NCBI GenBank assembly: GCA_029775925.1
Contig: JARVKB010000006.1
Coordinates: 1 to 44,734 of the forward strand
From: Nitrososphaeria archaeon
GTDB taxonomy: Archaea; Thermoproteota; Nitrososphaeria; Nitrososphaerales; JACAEJ01
Length of the DNA stretch: 44,734 nt
Direction: 5' to 3'
Shown: piece by piece, positions 8,326-17,605 of the stretch
Numbering within the stretch: the stretch's first letter is position 1
How the letters are laid out: each line of letters opens with the position of its first letter
Program-made: the position numbers and the translations under genes
Notes under the pieces: generated by a model
The model's input: the letters and a program-made list of their open reading frames with translations, nothing else
What the model was told of the DNA's origin: nothing
Databases searched by the model: none

Positions 8326-9077
8326 TAATAGTAAAGCTTGGTGGCTCCCTTATTACATATAAAGATAAGCCTTTAACTATAAATTTAGAATCAATAGATG
8401 TTGTTAGTAAAGCTTTATCAAAATCAGATAAACCTCTCATATTGGTGCATGGTGGCGGCTCTTTTGGGCACTACTTTGCTAACAAATATGGCTTAAAGAC
8501 TAAACCTTCAAAAGCCCCTGCTGAAGGAGTGTCAAAGACTAGAGCATCCATGTTAAGACTTAACCTTGAGGTTTTGGATTGCTTGAATAAATATGGTATT
8601 CATCCTTATTCTTTATCTCCATATGACTTTATAAAATTACCATTCAAAACAATGAGGGAACTATTCATATCTCTTATAGATTGTGGTCTAACCCCTGTAA
8701 CTTATGGGGATGTTCTTCTAGAACCAGAAGGTTTCTATGTACTGTCGGGGGATAAGATCACAAAAATTCTATCAAAAGCTCTAAGGCCTATAAGAGTGAT
8801 ATTTCTTTTGAGTGTAGATGGCATATTTAGAGATCTAAATCAAAAAAATTCTCTTATTAAGGAACTAAAGCCAGAAGATTTAACAAATATACAAATCAAA
8901 AGCATGAATATGGATGTAACTGGAGGCATGGTCCTTAAACTAAAGGAAGCTATAAGAATTGCACAGAGTGGCACGGATGTAATGTTCATAAATGGTACAA
9001 AAGAAGATAGAATTTGTAAAGCAATGAAAGGCGAGATTCTAATAGGGACATTGATAAGAGGTATAAAAAATGAATGA
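8307..9077 (+). CDS. ipk: Isopentenyl phosphate kinase
   Basis: Amino-acid-kinase fold enzyme that phosphorylates isopentenyl phosphate to IPP, the hallmark step of the modified archaeal mevalonate pathway. Motifs: IVKLGGSLITYKD at residues 8-20, HGGGSFGHYF near 48-57 with the catalytic His, LLSVDGIF near 169 and DVTGGMVLKLKEA near 208. Length 256. The TTG start lies inside the end of mvk (19-base overlap), and the 3' end overlaps idi2 by 8 bases. Confidence 0.94.
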   Translation: MARKELIIVKLGGSLITYKDKPLTINLESIDVVSKALSKSDKPLILVHGGGSFGHYFANKYGLKTKPSKAPAEGVSKTRASMLRLNLEVLDCLNKYGIHPYSLSPYDFIKLPFKTMRELFISLIDCGLTPVTYGDVLLEPEGFYVLSGDKITKILSKALRPIRVIFLLSVDGIFRDLNQKNSLIKELKPEDLTNIQIKSMNMDVTGGMVLKLKEAIRIAQSGTDVMFINGTKEDRICKAMKGEILIGTLIRGIKNE

Positions 9078-10128
9078 AGGTTTGATCGAAAGAAAATTAG
9101 ACCATATAAAAATTTGTTTAGAAAAGGATGTAAAGTCAAGAAAGTCCACTCTTTTTGAGTGTGTTCATTTGATTCATAACGCTTTACCAGAGTTAAATTT
9201 AGATTCTATAGATACATCTACTTTATTTCTAAATCATAAGTTTTCAGTACCTATACTAATTGATGCTATGGTAGGAGGTTCCCCTACTTCTCTAAAGATA
9301 AATGAGAACTTAGCTCTGGCTGCTGAAGAATTTGGCATAGGAATGGTAGTAGGTAGCCAAAGAGCAGGGATATACTCTCCATCTTTAGCTGAAACCTACT
9401 CTATAGTGAGAAAGAGAGCTCCAAATATATTCTTGGCCTCTAACATAGGGGCTGTACAATTATTAAAAGGGTTTGGGAAAGAAGAAGCAAAGAAATGCAT
9501 AGACATGATAAATGCAAATGCCTTTGTTATTCATTTAAATCCATTACAAGAAGCCATTCAAGTTGGTGGAGAGCCTCATTATGAAGGTGTAATAAACAAA
9601 ATTTATGAATTGATAACCCAAATAAATGTGCCTGTGATCGTTAAAGAGGTGGGGTTTGGTATATCAAAGGAAGTAGCCATAAAGTTAGAAATGGCAGGAG
9701 TTTCAGCCATAAATGTTTCAGGGCTAGGAGGAACTAGTTGGTCTGCTGTAGAGTATTATAGAGCTCTGGCTTTAGAAGATAAAGAAAAGTCAGAGCTTGG
9801 TCAAATCTTCTGGGACTGGGGCATCCCAACAGCCGTGAGCTTAATAGAAACTAGAAAAGCTGTAAAGATACCTATAATTGCATCAGGTGGTATAAGAACA
9901 GGCTTGGACATAGCAAAGAGCTTGGTTTTAGGAGCCAATTTGATAGGCATGGCTTTACCTTTGTTAAAGCATGCTGCAATCTCTAAAGAATCTTTAATTT
10001 CTTTTCTTAGAAAGATCGTTCTTGAGCTTAAAACAGTTATGTTCGCAGTCGGTTGTAATAATATTAAAACAATGAAAGGAGTAAGGTATGTAATCACAGG
10101 TGAATTGGCGGAGTGGTTAGAACAATGA
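9070..10128 (+). CDS. fni: Isopentenyl-diphosphate delta-isomerase, type II
   Basis: FMN- and NAD(P)H-dependent isomerase that interconverts IPP and DMAPP. The TIM-barrel signatures are present: RKLDHIKICL at the N-terminus, IDAMVGGSP near 72, VGSQRAGI, NIGAVQL, HLNPLQEAIQ near 157, KEVGFGIS near 192, SGLGGTSWSAVE near 218 and SGGIRTGLDIAKSL near 276 for FMN phosphate binding. At 352 residues it is full length. Overlaps on both sides (ipk and GGPPS) indicate one operon that supplies prenyl precursors. Confidence 0.96.
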   Translation: MNEGLIERKLDHIKICLEKDVKSRKSTLFECVHLIHNALPELNLDSIDTSTLFLNHKFSVPILIDAMVGGSPTSLKINENLALAAEEFGIGMVVGSQRAGIYSPSLAETYSIVRKRAPNIFLASNIGAVQLLKGFGKEEAKKCIDMINANAFVIHLNPLQEAIQVGGEPHYEGVINKIYELITQINVPVIVKEVGFGISKEVAIKLEMAGVSAINVSGLGGTSWSAVEYYRALALEDKEKSELGQIFWDWGIPTAVSLIETRKAVKIPIIASGGIRTGLDIAKSLVLGANLIGMALPLLKHAAISKESLISFLRKIVLELKTVMFAVGCNNIKTMKGVRYVITGELAEWLEQ

Positions 10129-11120
10129 GCTTAAAAGAACAACTCGAAGCATCAGCATTGCAAGTAAACGATTATATCTACTCGTTATTGAGAGGTAAAC
10201 CTAAGATTTTATATGAAGCTTCATCACATTTAATAAGAACAGGAGGTAAAAGATTAAGACCGTTTCTTGTGATGAAATCCTTTGAACTTTTTGATAGAGA
10301 TATAAGGAAGGTCGTGCCTGTAGCTGCAGGTCTTGAACTTATTCACAATTTTACTTTAGTTCATGATGATATAATGGATCATGATTTAGTTCGTCATAAT
10401 GCGCCTACAGTTCATGCAAAGTATGGGATACCTCTTGCGATAATATCTGGAGATATTCTTTTTGCTAAAGCTTTTGAAGCCATAGTTCTAGGGATGAAAA
10501 AGGCGAACATAAAAGAAAACATAATAATCAGAGTTTTAGAGTTAGCTGTTAAATCTTCTATAACGGTTTGTGAAGGACAAGCTAAGGATTTGAGAATGTC
10601 GTCAAGTAAGCGCTTCTACTCAAAAGAAACTTACTTTGATATGATTCGAAGTAAAACTGCAACTCTTTTTGAGACCGCATGTATGGTCGGTAGTATAGTT
10701 GGTGATGCTGGTGAAAAGAATGAAAAATTCATGGCTAGCTTTGGAAGGTACCTTGGCATAGCTTTCCAACTAGTGGATGATTTACTTGGTATTGTAGGTG
10801 ATCCTAAACTAACAGGAAAGCCTGTTGGAAGCGACTTAAGAGAAGGGAAAAAAACTCTCGCATTGTCTTTAGCCTTAAAGCTTGCAAATGATGAAGATAG
10901 AATTAAAATCCAAAGAGTCTTTGGGAAGAGAAAGATCACGCAGGAAGAAATGCAAGAAGTATTGAAGATTATTTATGATACAAAAGTGGCTGATAAAGTA
11001 AGGGATGAAGCTAGATTCTATGCTAATAAAGCTCTCTCAATCCTTAAAAGATATCCAGATTCTCCTGCGAAGGAGAGTTTGTCAGAATTAACAAATTTTA
11101 TAGTGGTTAGAAATTTATAG
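10125..11120 (+). CDS. Geranylgeranyl diphosphate synthase (polyprenyl synthase 1)
   Basis: Trans-prenyltransferase elongating DMAPP with IPP, most likely to the C20 GGPP used for archaeal lipids. GGKRLRPF at 40-47 binds IPP. The first Asp-rich motif DDIMD is at 81-85, with F76 five residues before it, typical of shorter-chain enzymes. The second Asp-rich motif is in FQLVDDLLGIVGD. I choose the ATG at 10125 (ATGA overlap with the fni stop) rather than an in-frame GTG at 10113. Length 331. A second paralogue lies at 23380-24237. Confidence 0.93.
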   Translation: MSLKEQLEASALQVNDYIYSLLRGKPKILYEASSHLIRTGGKRLRPFLVMKSFELFDRDIRKVVPVAAGLELIHNFTLVHDDIMDHDLVRHNAPTVHAKYGIPLAIISGDILFAKAFEAIVLGMKKANIKENIIIRVLELAVKSSITVCEGQAKDLRMSSSKRFYSKETYFDMIRSKTATLFETACMVGSIVGDAGEKNEKFMASFGRYLGIAFQLVDDLLGIVGDPKLTGKPVGSDLREGKKTLALSLALKLANDEDRIKIQRVFGKRKITQEEMQEVLKIIYDTKVADKVRDEARFYANKALSILKRYPDSPAKESLSELTNFIVVRNL

Positions 11121-11167
11121 AAGAAAGAAATATTTAACATAAGAAACGGTAACTAGATTGATTATAA

Positions 11168-12922
11168 TTGACAGAGATTCAGCCTGATGTTTTGCTAATA
11201 ATCCGTAAGCATGCTTTATTGAATGCTTACAAGCATAATGGGAAATGTGAACCAAACGCAGTCTTAGGAAAAGTTCTAAGTGAAAGACCGGATCTGAAAA
11301 ATGTTGTAAAGGAATTATACATTAGCTTGAAGCAAATAGTGGATGAGGTTAATCAACTTAGCCTAGATGAGCAGCTATCTATTCTTAAAACGGATTTTCC
11401 AGAAGCTATTATGGAAGTTTCTAAAGCTAAATTTGAGGAAAAGAAATTGCCACCTTTGCCAGAGGCTAATAAATATGCCAAGATAGTTACTAGGTTTTCT
11501 CCAAACCCAGACTGCGTCCTCCATTTGGGCTCAGCACGTGCGATTATTCTTTCTCATGATTATGCGAGACAATACAAAGGAAAATTCATTCTTAGATTTG
11601 AAGACACAGATCCAAGATTAAAGAAAGCGTCTTTGATATTTTATGATTTAATCAAAGAAGATCTTAAATGGTTAGAATGTAGATGGGATGAAGAGTTCAT
11701 TCAAAGTGATAGACTTAGCATATATTATAAAATTGTGGAAGATTTAATCAATGTAAATGGAGCTTACGTTTGTACTTGCCAACCGACAAATTTTCGTGAT
11801 TATATAGCCTTGGGTAAGGCTTGTCCTTGTAGAAATTTGACTTTAGATGATCAGATGAGAAGATGGGAAGATATGCTAGACGGAAAGTACAAAGAGGGAC
11901 AAGCGATTGTTAGGGTTAAAACTGATCTTAATCATCCTAATCCTGCTGTGAGGGACTGGCCTGCTCTTCGTATTGTTGATACAATAAAGCATCCGCACCC
12001 GAGAGTTGGGTCAAAATATCATATTTGGCCTTTGTATAACTTTGCTGCAGGTGTTGATGACCATTTGATGGGTATTACTCATATCATAAGAGGAAAAGAG
12101 CACTTAACAAACACCGTAAGGCAGATGTATATGTATAAGCATTTAGGTTGGAATTATCCGGTCGCCATCCATTATGGAAGGCTAAAGATAGAAGGAGCGG
12201 TGCTAAGTAAATCTAGGATAATCCAAGGCATAAAAGATGGATTATATGAAGGTTTTGATGATCCAAGACTTGCAACTTTTTTGGCTTTAAGGCGAAGAGG
12301 AATTCATCCAGATGCTATTCGCAAATTGATATACGATGTTGGTATTAAACCAGTGGATGTAACCTTAAGCTGGCAAAATCTTTACTCTTACAATAAACAA
12401 ATAATCGATAAGGTTGCATCTAGGTACTTTGCCATAATAGATATGATAGAACTTCAGGTTTATGGAGTAAAAGAGGATCTAAGGGCAATCTTACCAAAGC
12501 ACCCTGATGACAAAGCAAAAGGTAACAGGGAGATAAAAATTTATCAAGAAAATGGTGTTACAAAAGTCTTTGTCTCAAAGGCCGATATAGAGTTAATACT
12601 ATCAAAACCTATCATAAGACTTATGGGGCTTATGAATGTTGATAATGTAAAATTTGAGGGCAATCATCTTAGGGCAAGTTTTAAAGGACTATCTGTTCAT
12701 GAAGCGAAGGCTGCCAATGCACCTATTATTCACTGGCTTCCTATTCACGAATTCGTTAGGATAATTTTAGTAATGCCTACGGGAGAAAAAATTGAAGGTA
12801 TAGCCGAGAAAAGTCTTGCTGATGAGCCTATAAACTCTTTAGTACAGTTGGAAAGGATAGGCTTTGGCCGCATAGATTCAAAGTCTGATGACAAAATAAT
12901 TATCTACTTTACATCTAAATAA
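11168..12922 (+). CDS. gltX: Glutamyl-tRNA synthetase, archaeal type
   Basis: Class I synthetase charging tRNA-Glu; in archaea usually non-discriminating or paired with an amidotransferase. The N-terminal 100 residues form the archaeal helical extension. The HIGH-equivalent is HLGS near residue 119 in SPNPDCVLHLGSARA. A Cys-rich loop CTCQ...CPC lies near 203-221, and the KMSKS-equivalent is VLSKSRI near 345. The C-terminal half is the beta-barrel anticodon domain of the GlnRS/eukaryotic type. TTG start. Length 584. Coupled in position to the isoprenoid block and followed by the phosphodiesterase-like gene. Confidence 0.95.
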   Translation: MTEIQPDVLLIIRKHALLNAYKHNGKCEPNAVLGKVLSERPDLKNVVKELYISLKQIVDEVNQLSLDEQLSILKTDFPEAIMEVSKAKFEEKKLPPLPEANKYAKIVTRFSPNPDCVLHLGSARAIILSHDYARQYKGKFILRFEDTDPRLKKASLIFYDLIKEDLKWLECRWDEEFIQSDRLSIYYKIVEDLINVNGAYVCTCQPTNFRDYIALGKACPCRNLTLDDQMRRWEDMLDGKYKEGQAIVRVKTDLNHPNPAVRDWPALRIVDTIKHPHPRVGSKYHIWPLYNFAAGVDDHLMGITHIIRGKEHLTNTVRQMYMYKHLGWNYPVAIHYGRLKIEGAVLSKSRIIQGIKDGLYEGFDDPRLATFLALRRRGIHPDAIRKLIYDVGIKPVDVTLSWQNLYSYNKQIIDKVASRYFAIIDMIELQVYGVKEDLRAILPKHPDDKAKGNREIKIYQENGVTKVFVSKADIELILSKPIIRLMGLMNVDNVKFEGNHLRASFKGLSVHEAKAANAPIIHWLPIHEFVRIILVMPTGEKIEGIAEKSLADEPINSLVQLERIGFGRIDSKSDDKIIIYFTSK

Positions 12923-12964
12923 AATAAAGTTAAAAAGTGCCAAATTAATTCTCAAAGATTATTA

Positions 12965-14236
12965 GTGAGTGAAATGTCTTTAGCTGAAGAAGTCGAGGAG
13001 GAGATAAAAAGTAAGAGCAAACTGAAAAGTTTTATTACGCCTTCCTATGATAAATATTCTATATACAATATACCTGCAACTATCCTATCAATCTTTGAAT
13101 CAAATGAATTACAACGTGAGACGATACCAAAGAAAATAATTGAAGATTATCTTGATAATATAAACAAAATAATTCTTTTAGTGATCGATTCCATGGGTTT
13201 TAAATTTTTTTTGAACCCCGAGGATAAATCCATCTTAAAAATTCTATCTGATAACGGTACTATGATCCCTATCACTTCAACATTTCCGTCTACTACAACC
13301 ACTGCTCTTACTACTATTAATACTGGATTAACTCCTCAAGAGCATGGTATAGTAGGATATACTATGTATATAAAGGAATACGGGTTAATTGCTAATATGA
13401 TAGACTTCACCCCAGCTTACGATTATAGATGGGGCACGCTTCTAGAAATGGGACTTGACCCAAAAAGTTTTCTTGGATTTGAGACCATTTATGAAACTCT
13501 TAGCAGAAAAGGAGTAAAACCTTATGTCATAACAAGACATAAAGACAGTGGCTTATCTAGAATGTATTATACTAATGCCAAAATCCTTAGCTATATAAAC
13601 TCCTCGGATCTATTCGTAAATCTAAGAAAACTATTAGAAAGTGAAGCCAATGAACAGATTTTTGTTTTTACTTATTGGGATTTGTTAGATGCTATCTCGC
13701 ATATTTATGGTCCTTCTTCTCAAGAAGCTCTAGCAGAACTTAGTAACTTCCTTTACTCTTATAAGAACGAGTTTATAGATAAATTAAGCAATAACGCATC
13801 AAAAAAGACTTTGTTGATTATAACAGCAGATCACGGTCAATTGGAATTATCAGAAAAAAATACCATCTTCTCTTCAGAACATCCTGAACTAATGGACAAA
13901 TTATGGATTCCACCCACTGGTGATTCGAGAGCGGCTTTCCTGTACGTAAAGCCTGGCAAGATAGACGAGGTTAAAGATTACATCGATAGGAGATTAAAAG
14001 ATAAGGTGTTTGTTTTAAATTCTGATAAAGCTATTGAAGAAGGACTCTTTGGTATAGGTTCAAAAAAAAGAATAAATGATAGAGTAGGGCATCTAATAAT
14101 CCTCCCTTACAAAAACTATTCTTTTAATTATCGCCATAGAGGGTCGGAGAAGGATTTTATAATGAGAGGGTCTCATGGTGGACTATCTGAAGAGGAAATG
14201 CTAGTGCCTTTTATTTGTAAAAATATAAAGCCCTGA
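12965..14236 (+). CDS. Alkaline phosphatase superfamily phosphodiesterase-like protein
   Basis: Predicted soluble metal-dependent hydrolase of the type I phosphodiesterase/nucleotide pyrophosphatase group. Metal and catalytic motifs are in the expected order: LLVIDSMG near 73-80, the Thr nucleophile region [17 protein letters not shown] near 105-121, [13 protein letters not shown] near 237-249, TADHG near 289 and RGSHGG near 402. No signal peptide is visible, so it probably acts inside the cell. The start is GTG at 12965, or ATG at 12974. The substrate cannot be read from sequence. It lies 43 bases after gltX, in the same direction. Confidence 0.85.
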   Translation: MSEMSLAEEVEEEIKSKSKLKSFITPSYDKYSIYNIPATILSIFESNELQRETIPKKIIEDYLDNINKIILLVIDSMGFKFFLNPEDKSILKILSDNGTMIPITSTFPSTTTTALTTINTGLTPQEHGIVGYTMYIKEYGLIANMIDFTPAYDYRWGTLLEMGLDPKSFLGFETIYETLSRKGVKPYVITRHKDSGLSRMYYTNAKILSYINSSDLFVNLRKLLESEANEQIFVFTYWDLLDAISHIYGPSSQEALAELSNFLYSYKNEFIDKLSNNASKKTLLIITADHGQLELSEKNTIFSSEHPELMDKLWIPPTGDSRAAFLYVKPGKIDEVKDYIDRRLKDKVFVLNSDKAIEEGLFGIGSKKRINDRVGHLIILPYKNYSFNYRHRGSEKDFIMRGSHGGLSEEEMLVPFICKNIKP

Positions 14237-14322
14237 TTTTGATCGAATTCAAAATTTTTAGCGTTTACCTTATAAGTAAGTCCGTAAAAATCAAAGGCGC
14301 GCAAGCCGCAGATGATAGAAAA

Positions 14323-14724
14323 ATGGATGCGGAAAAAATAAAAAATAAAGATCCTAAACCCTACTTTGTAAAGTTCGAAGTTCCTAAAGACTTGTCTGAC
14401 GCAGTTTACGATATATTACGCCAAGTTAGGCAGAGTGGGAAAGTAAAAAAGGGAACAAACGAAGTTACTAAAGCTGTTGAAAGGGGTTTAGCAAAACTTG
14501 TAATAATCGCTGAAGACGTAGAACCACCCGAGATAGTGGCACATTTGCCTATTCTTTGTGAAGAAAGAAAGGTACCATATATATTCGTGCCAAGCAAAGC
14601 TCAGATAGGTTCAGCTCTTGGTATAGATGTACCTGCTGCATCAACCTGTATAGTAGAAGCTGGAGAAGCTTCTGGAAACTTAGATCAGATCATAAAGGCT
14701 ATTTCTAAGCTAAAGAAGAGCTAA
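14323..14724 (+). CDS. rpl7ae: 50S ribosomal protein L7Ae
   Basis: Kink-turn RNA-binding protein shared by the ribosome, box C/D and H/ACA guide RNPs and archaeal RNase P. The core [40 protein letters not shown] and [18 protein letters not shown] is unmistakable. The open frame extends upstream to a TTG at 14239, but homologues begin close to [12 protein letters not shown], so I prefer the ATG at 14323, giving 133 residues. The S28e-L24e-Ndk genes that usually follow L7Ae in archaea are about 6 kb downstream here. Confidence 0.95.
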   Translation: MDAEKIKNKDPKPYFVKFEVPKDLSDAVYDILRQVRQSGKVKKGTNEVTKAVERGLAKLVIIAEDVEPPEIVAHLPILCEERKVPYIFVPSKAQIGSALGIDVPAASTCIVEAGEASGNLDQIIKAISKLKKS

Positions 14725-15278
14725 ATTATATAGTCCCCTGTAGTTAAGTATCTTTTTTCATGTCTTAAGATGATTTTAACCTTTCTCAAATCATAGTCAG
14801 TTTCAAAAATATCCTTATCTGCCATGGCAGCAACAACCCTCCCAACAAATATCGTATGATCGCCCGTATCGAGAATTGATTCCACCTTACATTCGATATG
14901 TGCTATGCATTCTCCTATCAAAGGCGGCTTTACCTTCTTCGCGGGCAAGGCTGTCAAGTTAAATTCCTTAAACTTATCTACGTCTTTACCAGACACGCTC
15001 CCTAAAAGATCAATAATATTTACGAGTTCTTTAGTAGGTATGTTTATCACGAATTCACGGCTCTCTTTTATGAGCTTATGAGAGTGTCTTGTTAAAGCTA
15101 TGCTTATAGCTATCAACGGAGGAGAAAAAGATGTTGGCATTATCCACGCAACTGGGATTATGTTTGGTTTACCTAAGTTATTAATACTAGTGATCAATAC
15201 TATAGGTCTCGGGTACAACAATCTAGTTGCCAAGTTAAGTTTTATGTTTATTTTCTCGGGTATTTTGCTCATAATCAT
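14721..15278 (-). CDS. Flavin reductase-like, FMN-binding split-barrel protein
   Basis: A 185-residue member of the flavin reductase/flavoredoxin family, which binds FMN and passes electrons to acceptors such as ferric chelates or partner oxygenases. Family features are [26 protein letters not shown] near 18-43 (part), [21 protein letters not shown] near 51-70, EFVINIPT near 76 and a C-terminal [16 protein letters not shown] start at 15278, with a second ATG two codons in. Convergent with L7Ae (stops overlap by 4 bases). The partner is unknown. Confidence 0.82.
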   Translation of the reverse strand: MIMSKIPEKINIKLNLATRLLYPRPIVLITSINNLGKPNIIPVAWIMPTSFSPPLIAISIALTRHSHKLIKESREFVINIPTKELVNIIDLLGSVSGKDVDKFKEFNLTALPAKKVKPPLIGECIAHIECKVESILDTGDHTIFVGRVVAAMADKDIFETDYDLRKVKIILRHEKRYLTTGDYII

Positions 15279-15367
15279 GGTTTTAATAGAAAATCAGATA
15301 ATCTTTTTCCATAAAGCTCAAAGAAAAATTAAAATCCCATTCCAATTTTTTATCTTTAGAATTAAAA

Positions 15368-15850
15368 ATGGAATTAAAAATAGTTAAGATAGAACCACCT
15401 GAAGGAGTAAACATGATTATAGGGCAAAGCCACTTTATAAAGACTGTAGAAGATATCTATGAAGCTTTAGTAAATTCGGTACCAAACTTAAAGTTTGGTT
15501 TAGCTTTTTGCGAGTCTTCTGGAAAATGTCTTGTCAGACATGATGGTAATGATGATGAGTTAAGAAAACTTGCATCAGAAACAGCCTTTAAACTAAGTTC
15601 GGGGCATGTTTTTATAATTTTCATAAAAAATGCGTATCCTATTAACGTATTAAATAGAATCAAAGAAGTACCCGAAGTGTGTAACATCTATTGTGCAACA
15701 GCTAACCCGGTAGAAGTGATTATTGCTGAGACAGATCAAGGTAGAGGAATTTTAGGGGTTATAGATGGATTAAAATCTAAAGGAATAGAAGGAGAAGATG
15801 ATATTAAATGGAGAAAGGATTTTCTTAGAAAGATCGGTTATAAACTCTAA
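15368..15850 (+). CDS. Adenosine-specific kinase family protein
   Basis: Small 160-residue protein of the family annotated as adenosine-specific kinase (PF04008), found in archaea and some bacteria; the activity itself is weakly documented. Family blocks are clear: [33 protein letters not shown] (residues 3-35, part), [42 protein letters not shown], and [19 protein letters not shown] followed by [13 protein letters not shown] start. Diverges from the flavin reductase gene. Its 3' end overlaps the next radical SAM gene by 53 bases if the earliest start is used. Confidence 0.88.
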   Translation: MELKIVKIEPPEGVNMIIGQSHFIKTVEDIYEALVNSVPNLKFGLAFCESSGKCLVRHDGNDDELRKLASETAFKLSSGHVFIIFIKNAYPINVLNRIKEVPEVCNIYCATANPVEVIIAETDQGRGILGVIDGLKSKGIEGEDDIKWRKDFLRKIGYKL

Positions 15851-17126
15851 TCTTTACAAAAGAGTTTTTAAACCTCTAAGCAAAAAAAATCATGTGATTA
15901 GCGAGAGAATTATAAAGCGATTGGTATCAAGAACCTTCGATAATATAAAATATTCCTCTTCTTTTAAGATTAATGATATTAATTGTAAAAATCTTTCCAT
16001 AAATGTTAGGATACCTTTTTGCAGGTCACAATGCGACTTTTGTCTATTTAGAAGCAACCCTTGGAATCCTAGACTAGCAGAATCTTATTTGCAAGCTGTA
16101 AAAGAGGAACTTAAAATTTATTCAAATCTGCTTAAGGGTATCAAAGTTAGTACAGTTTATTTCAGTGGAGGAACTCCAACCCTTATGCCAGAAGGGGTAG
16201 CTGAAATTCTAGAACAGATAAAACAGCTATACGAGTTTGATGGGGAATCTTCGATAGAGGCAAATCCATTAGATATAAATGATAAAACTCTTAGTAAATT
16301 GATAGATTCTGGAATAGAAAACATAAGCATAGGAATCCAGTCTTTTAATGATGAGATTCTTGCAATAATAGGCAGAGGCCATGAATCTAGAATAGCTTTG
16401 AATGCTATTAAGAGGGCAAAGAATCATGGTTTCAAACATATAAACATAGACTTGATGTTCGCTCTCCCTGAACAAAATTTGGAAGATTTAGAATACGATC
16501 TTAAAACGGCTACAGATCTAGAAGTTTCAAGCATATCCACTTACCCACTCATCCTTGTACCTTATTCAGAAGTTTATGATGCTGTTAAAGGAGGGTTGAT
16601 AAAGCTTCCGAGCGTAAGGAAAGAGCACTCCATGTATAAGACGATCATAAACTTTCTTTCCGATACAGGTTACCAAATGAGCGCACTTTGGAGGTTTTCC
16701 AAAGATCCGGGAGGTTATTGCGGCCCCTTTGAATTCAATGACTTTATTGGAATAGGCCCAAATGCTTGGTCAGTGGTTGATAAGACTTTCAGCGTCAATA
16801 CACCTTCTTTAACAGATTACATAAAAACCTTAACTTCAGGAAGATTGCCAATTCTAAAGGGTACATTGTTTCCCTTAAAAAAAGCTATGAAAATTTGGTT
16901 CTTAAGAAACCTTTATCATGTAAAAGTCTCGAAAGATGAATTCAGAGAAAGATTCAACAGTGAAATTAAAAAAGAATTAAAATGGTTCTTAAGGATGCTC
17001 TTTATATTTGGACTTTTAAAGGATGAAGAAGGTTATCTGAGTCTCACTAATAAAGGACTTTTATATGCTAGTGATGTGACAAAGTGTATAGCTTTGAAAT
17101 TACTCCCAAATTTCTTAATAATCTAA
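15798..17126 (+). CDS. HemN/HemW-like radical SAM protein
   Basis: Radical SAM enzyme of the coproporphyrinogen dehydrogenase-like group. The cluster motif is C75-R-S-Q-C79-D-F-C82 in [14 protein letters not shown]. The SAM-binding FSGGTPTLM follows near 118-127, then [20 protein letters not shown] and [21 protein letters not shown] HemN C-terminal winged-helix-like region ends [12 protein letters not shown]. The fourth Cys of the CxxxCxxCxC motif in HemN and HemW is missing (CLF instead of C-x-C), so true HemN or HemW function is uncertain. Start taken as ATG 15798; a GTG at 15894 is possible and would avoid the overlap. Confidence 0.85.
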   Translation: MILNGERIFLERSVINSNLYKRVFKPLSKKNHVISERIIKRLVSRTFDNIKYSSSFKINDINCKNLSINVRIPFCRSQCDFCLFRSNPWNPRLAESYLQAVKEELKIYSNLLKGIKVSTVYFSGGTPTLMPEGVAEILEQIKQLYEFDGESSIEANPLDINDKTLSKLIDSGIENISIGIQSFNDEILAIIGRGHESRIALNAIKRAKNHGFKHINIDLMFALPEQNLEDLEYDLKTATDLEVSSISTYPLILVPYSEVYDAVKGGLIKLPSVRKEHSMYKTIINFLSDTGYQMSALWRFSKDPGGYCGPFEFNDFIGIGPNAWSVVDKTFSVNTPSLTDYIKTLTSGRLPILKGTLFPLKKAMKIWFLRNLYHVKVSKDEFRERFNSEIKKELKWFLRMLFIFGLLKDEEGYLSLTNKGLLYASDVTKCIALKLLPNFLII

Positions 17127-17141
17127 AAAAGAATTTTAATC

Positions 17142-17552
17142 TTATTTAATTATTATCTTCACCCTCTTCCTTAATGTCTTATCACAAGCATGGCAATCAT
17201 CAGCATCAACGTCTGGCTCAATATATTTATGGATTTCACATAATAGTTTTGAGGCTCTTAAATAATCACAGGCTTCTGTTATTCTAAGCCTCAACTCCTT
17301 TCGACTCATCTCTCCTTTAAAAAGTAGATGCGCGATTTCATCCGTCATATGTTGAATTTCATCAACATCATCTAATTTTAACATTATAGCCCTCTTACCT
17401 TTTATATAATAACTTACGGCAGCCTGGGTTATCTCCAACTTTTTAGCAACTTCTTCTTGAACCAAACCATAATTTTCCATGAGTTTTCTCGCGATCATGG
17501 CTCTTAAAGCAGGAATCGCGGTTTTGTAGACTATCTCATAAGGTAGTATCAT
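17142..17552 (-). CDS. HTH transcriptional regulator with C-terminal four-cysteine motif
   Basis: A 136-residue predicted DNA-binding protein resembling the stand-alone HTH family COG2522, whose HTH also occurs fused to archaeal ThiN-type proteins. The XRE-like HTH spans roughly residues 28-53 (LVQEEVAKKLEITQAAVSYY). The C-terminus has C95-x9-C105-x14-C120-x2-C123 with H108 and H121 nearby, suggesting a zinc or iron-sulfur site that could sense metal or redox state. ATG start. Its gene is convergent with the HemN-like gene. A paralogue with the same Cys spacing is at 25961-26347. Targets unknown. Confidence 0.82.
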   Translation of the reverse strand: MILPYEIVYKTAIPALRAMIARKLMENYGLVQEEVAKKLEITQAAVSYYIKGKRAIMLKLDDVDEIQHMTDEIAHLLFKGEMSRKELRLRITEACDYLRASKLLCEIHKYIEPDVDADDCHACDKTLRKRVKIIIK

Positions 17553-17605
17553 GGTTTTCTATTTAAATAATATCAAAAAGTATCTATTAAATATAACTTG
17601 TTACC

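Noticed and set aside
14239-14322. N-terminal extension of L7Ae
   Set aside because: The frame is open from a TTG just after the previous stop, but homologues start near the ATG at 14323 and the extra 28 residues resemble no L7Ae extension.
15100-15387. Plus-strand open frame of 95 codons across the flavin reductase start
   Set aside because: It lies mostly antisense to a recognisable flavoprotein gene, has no family resemblance and then runs into the kinase-family gene.
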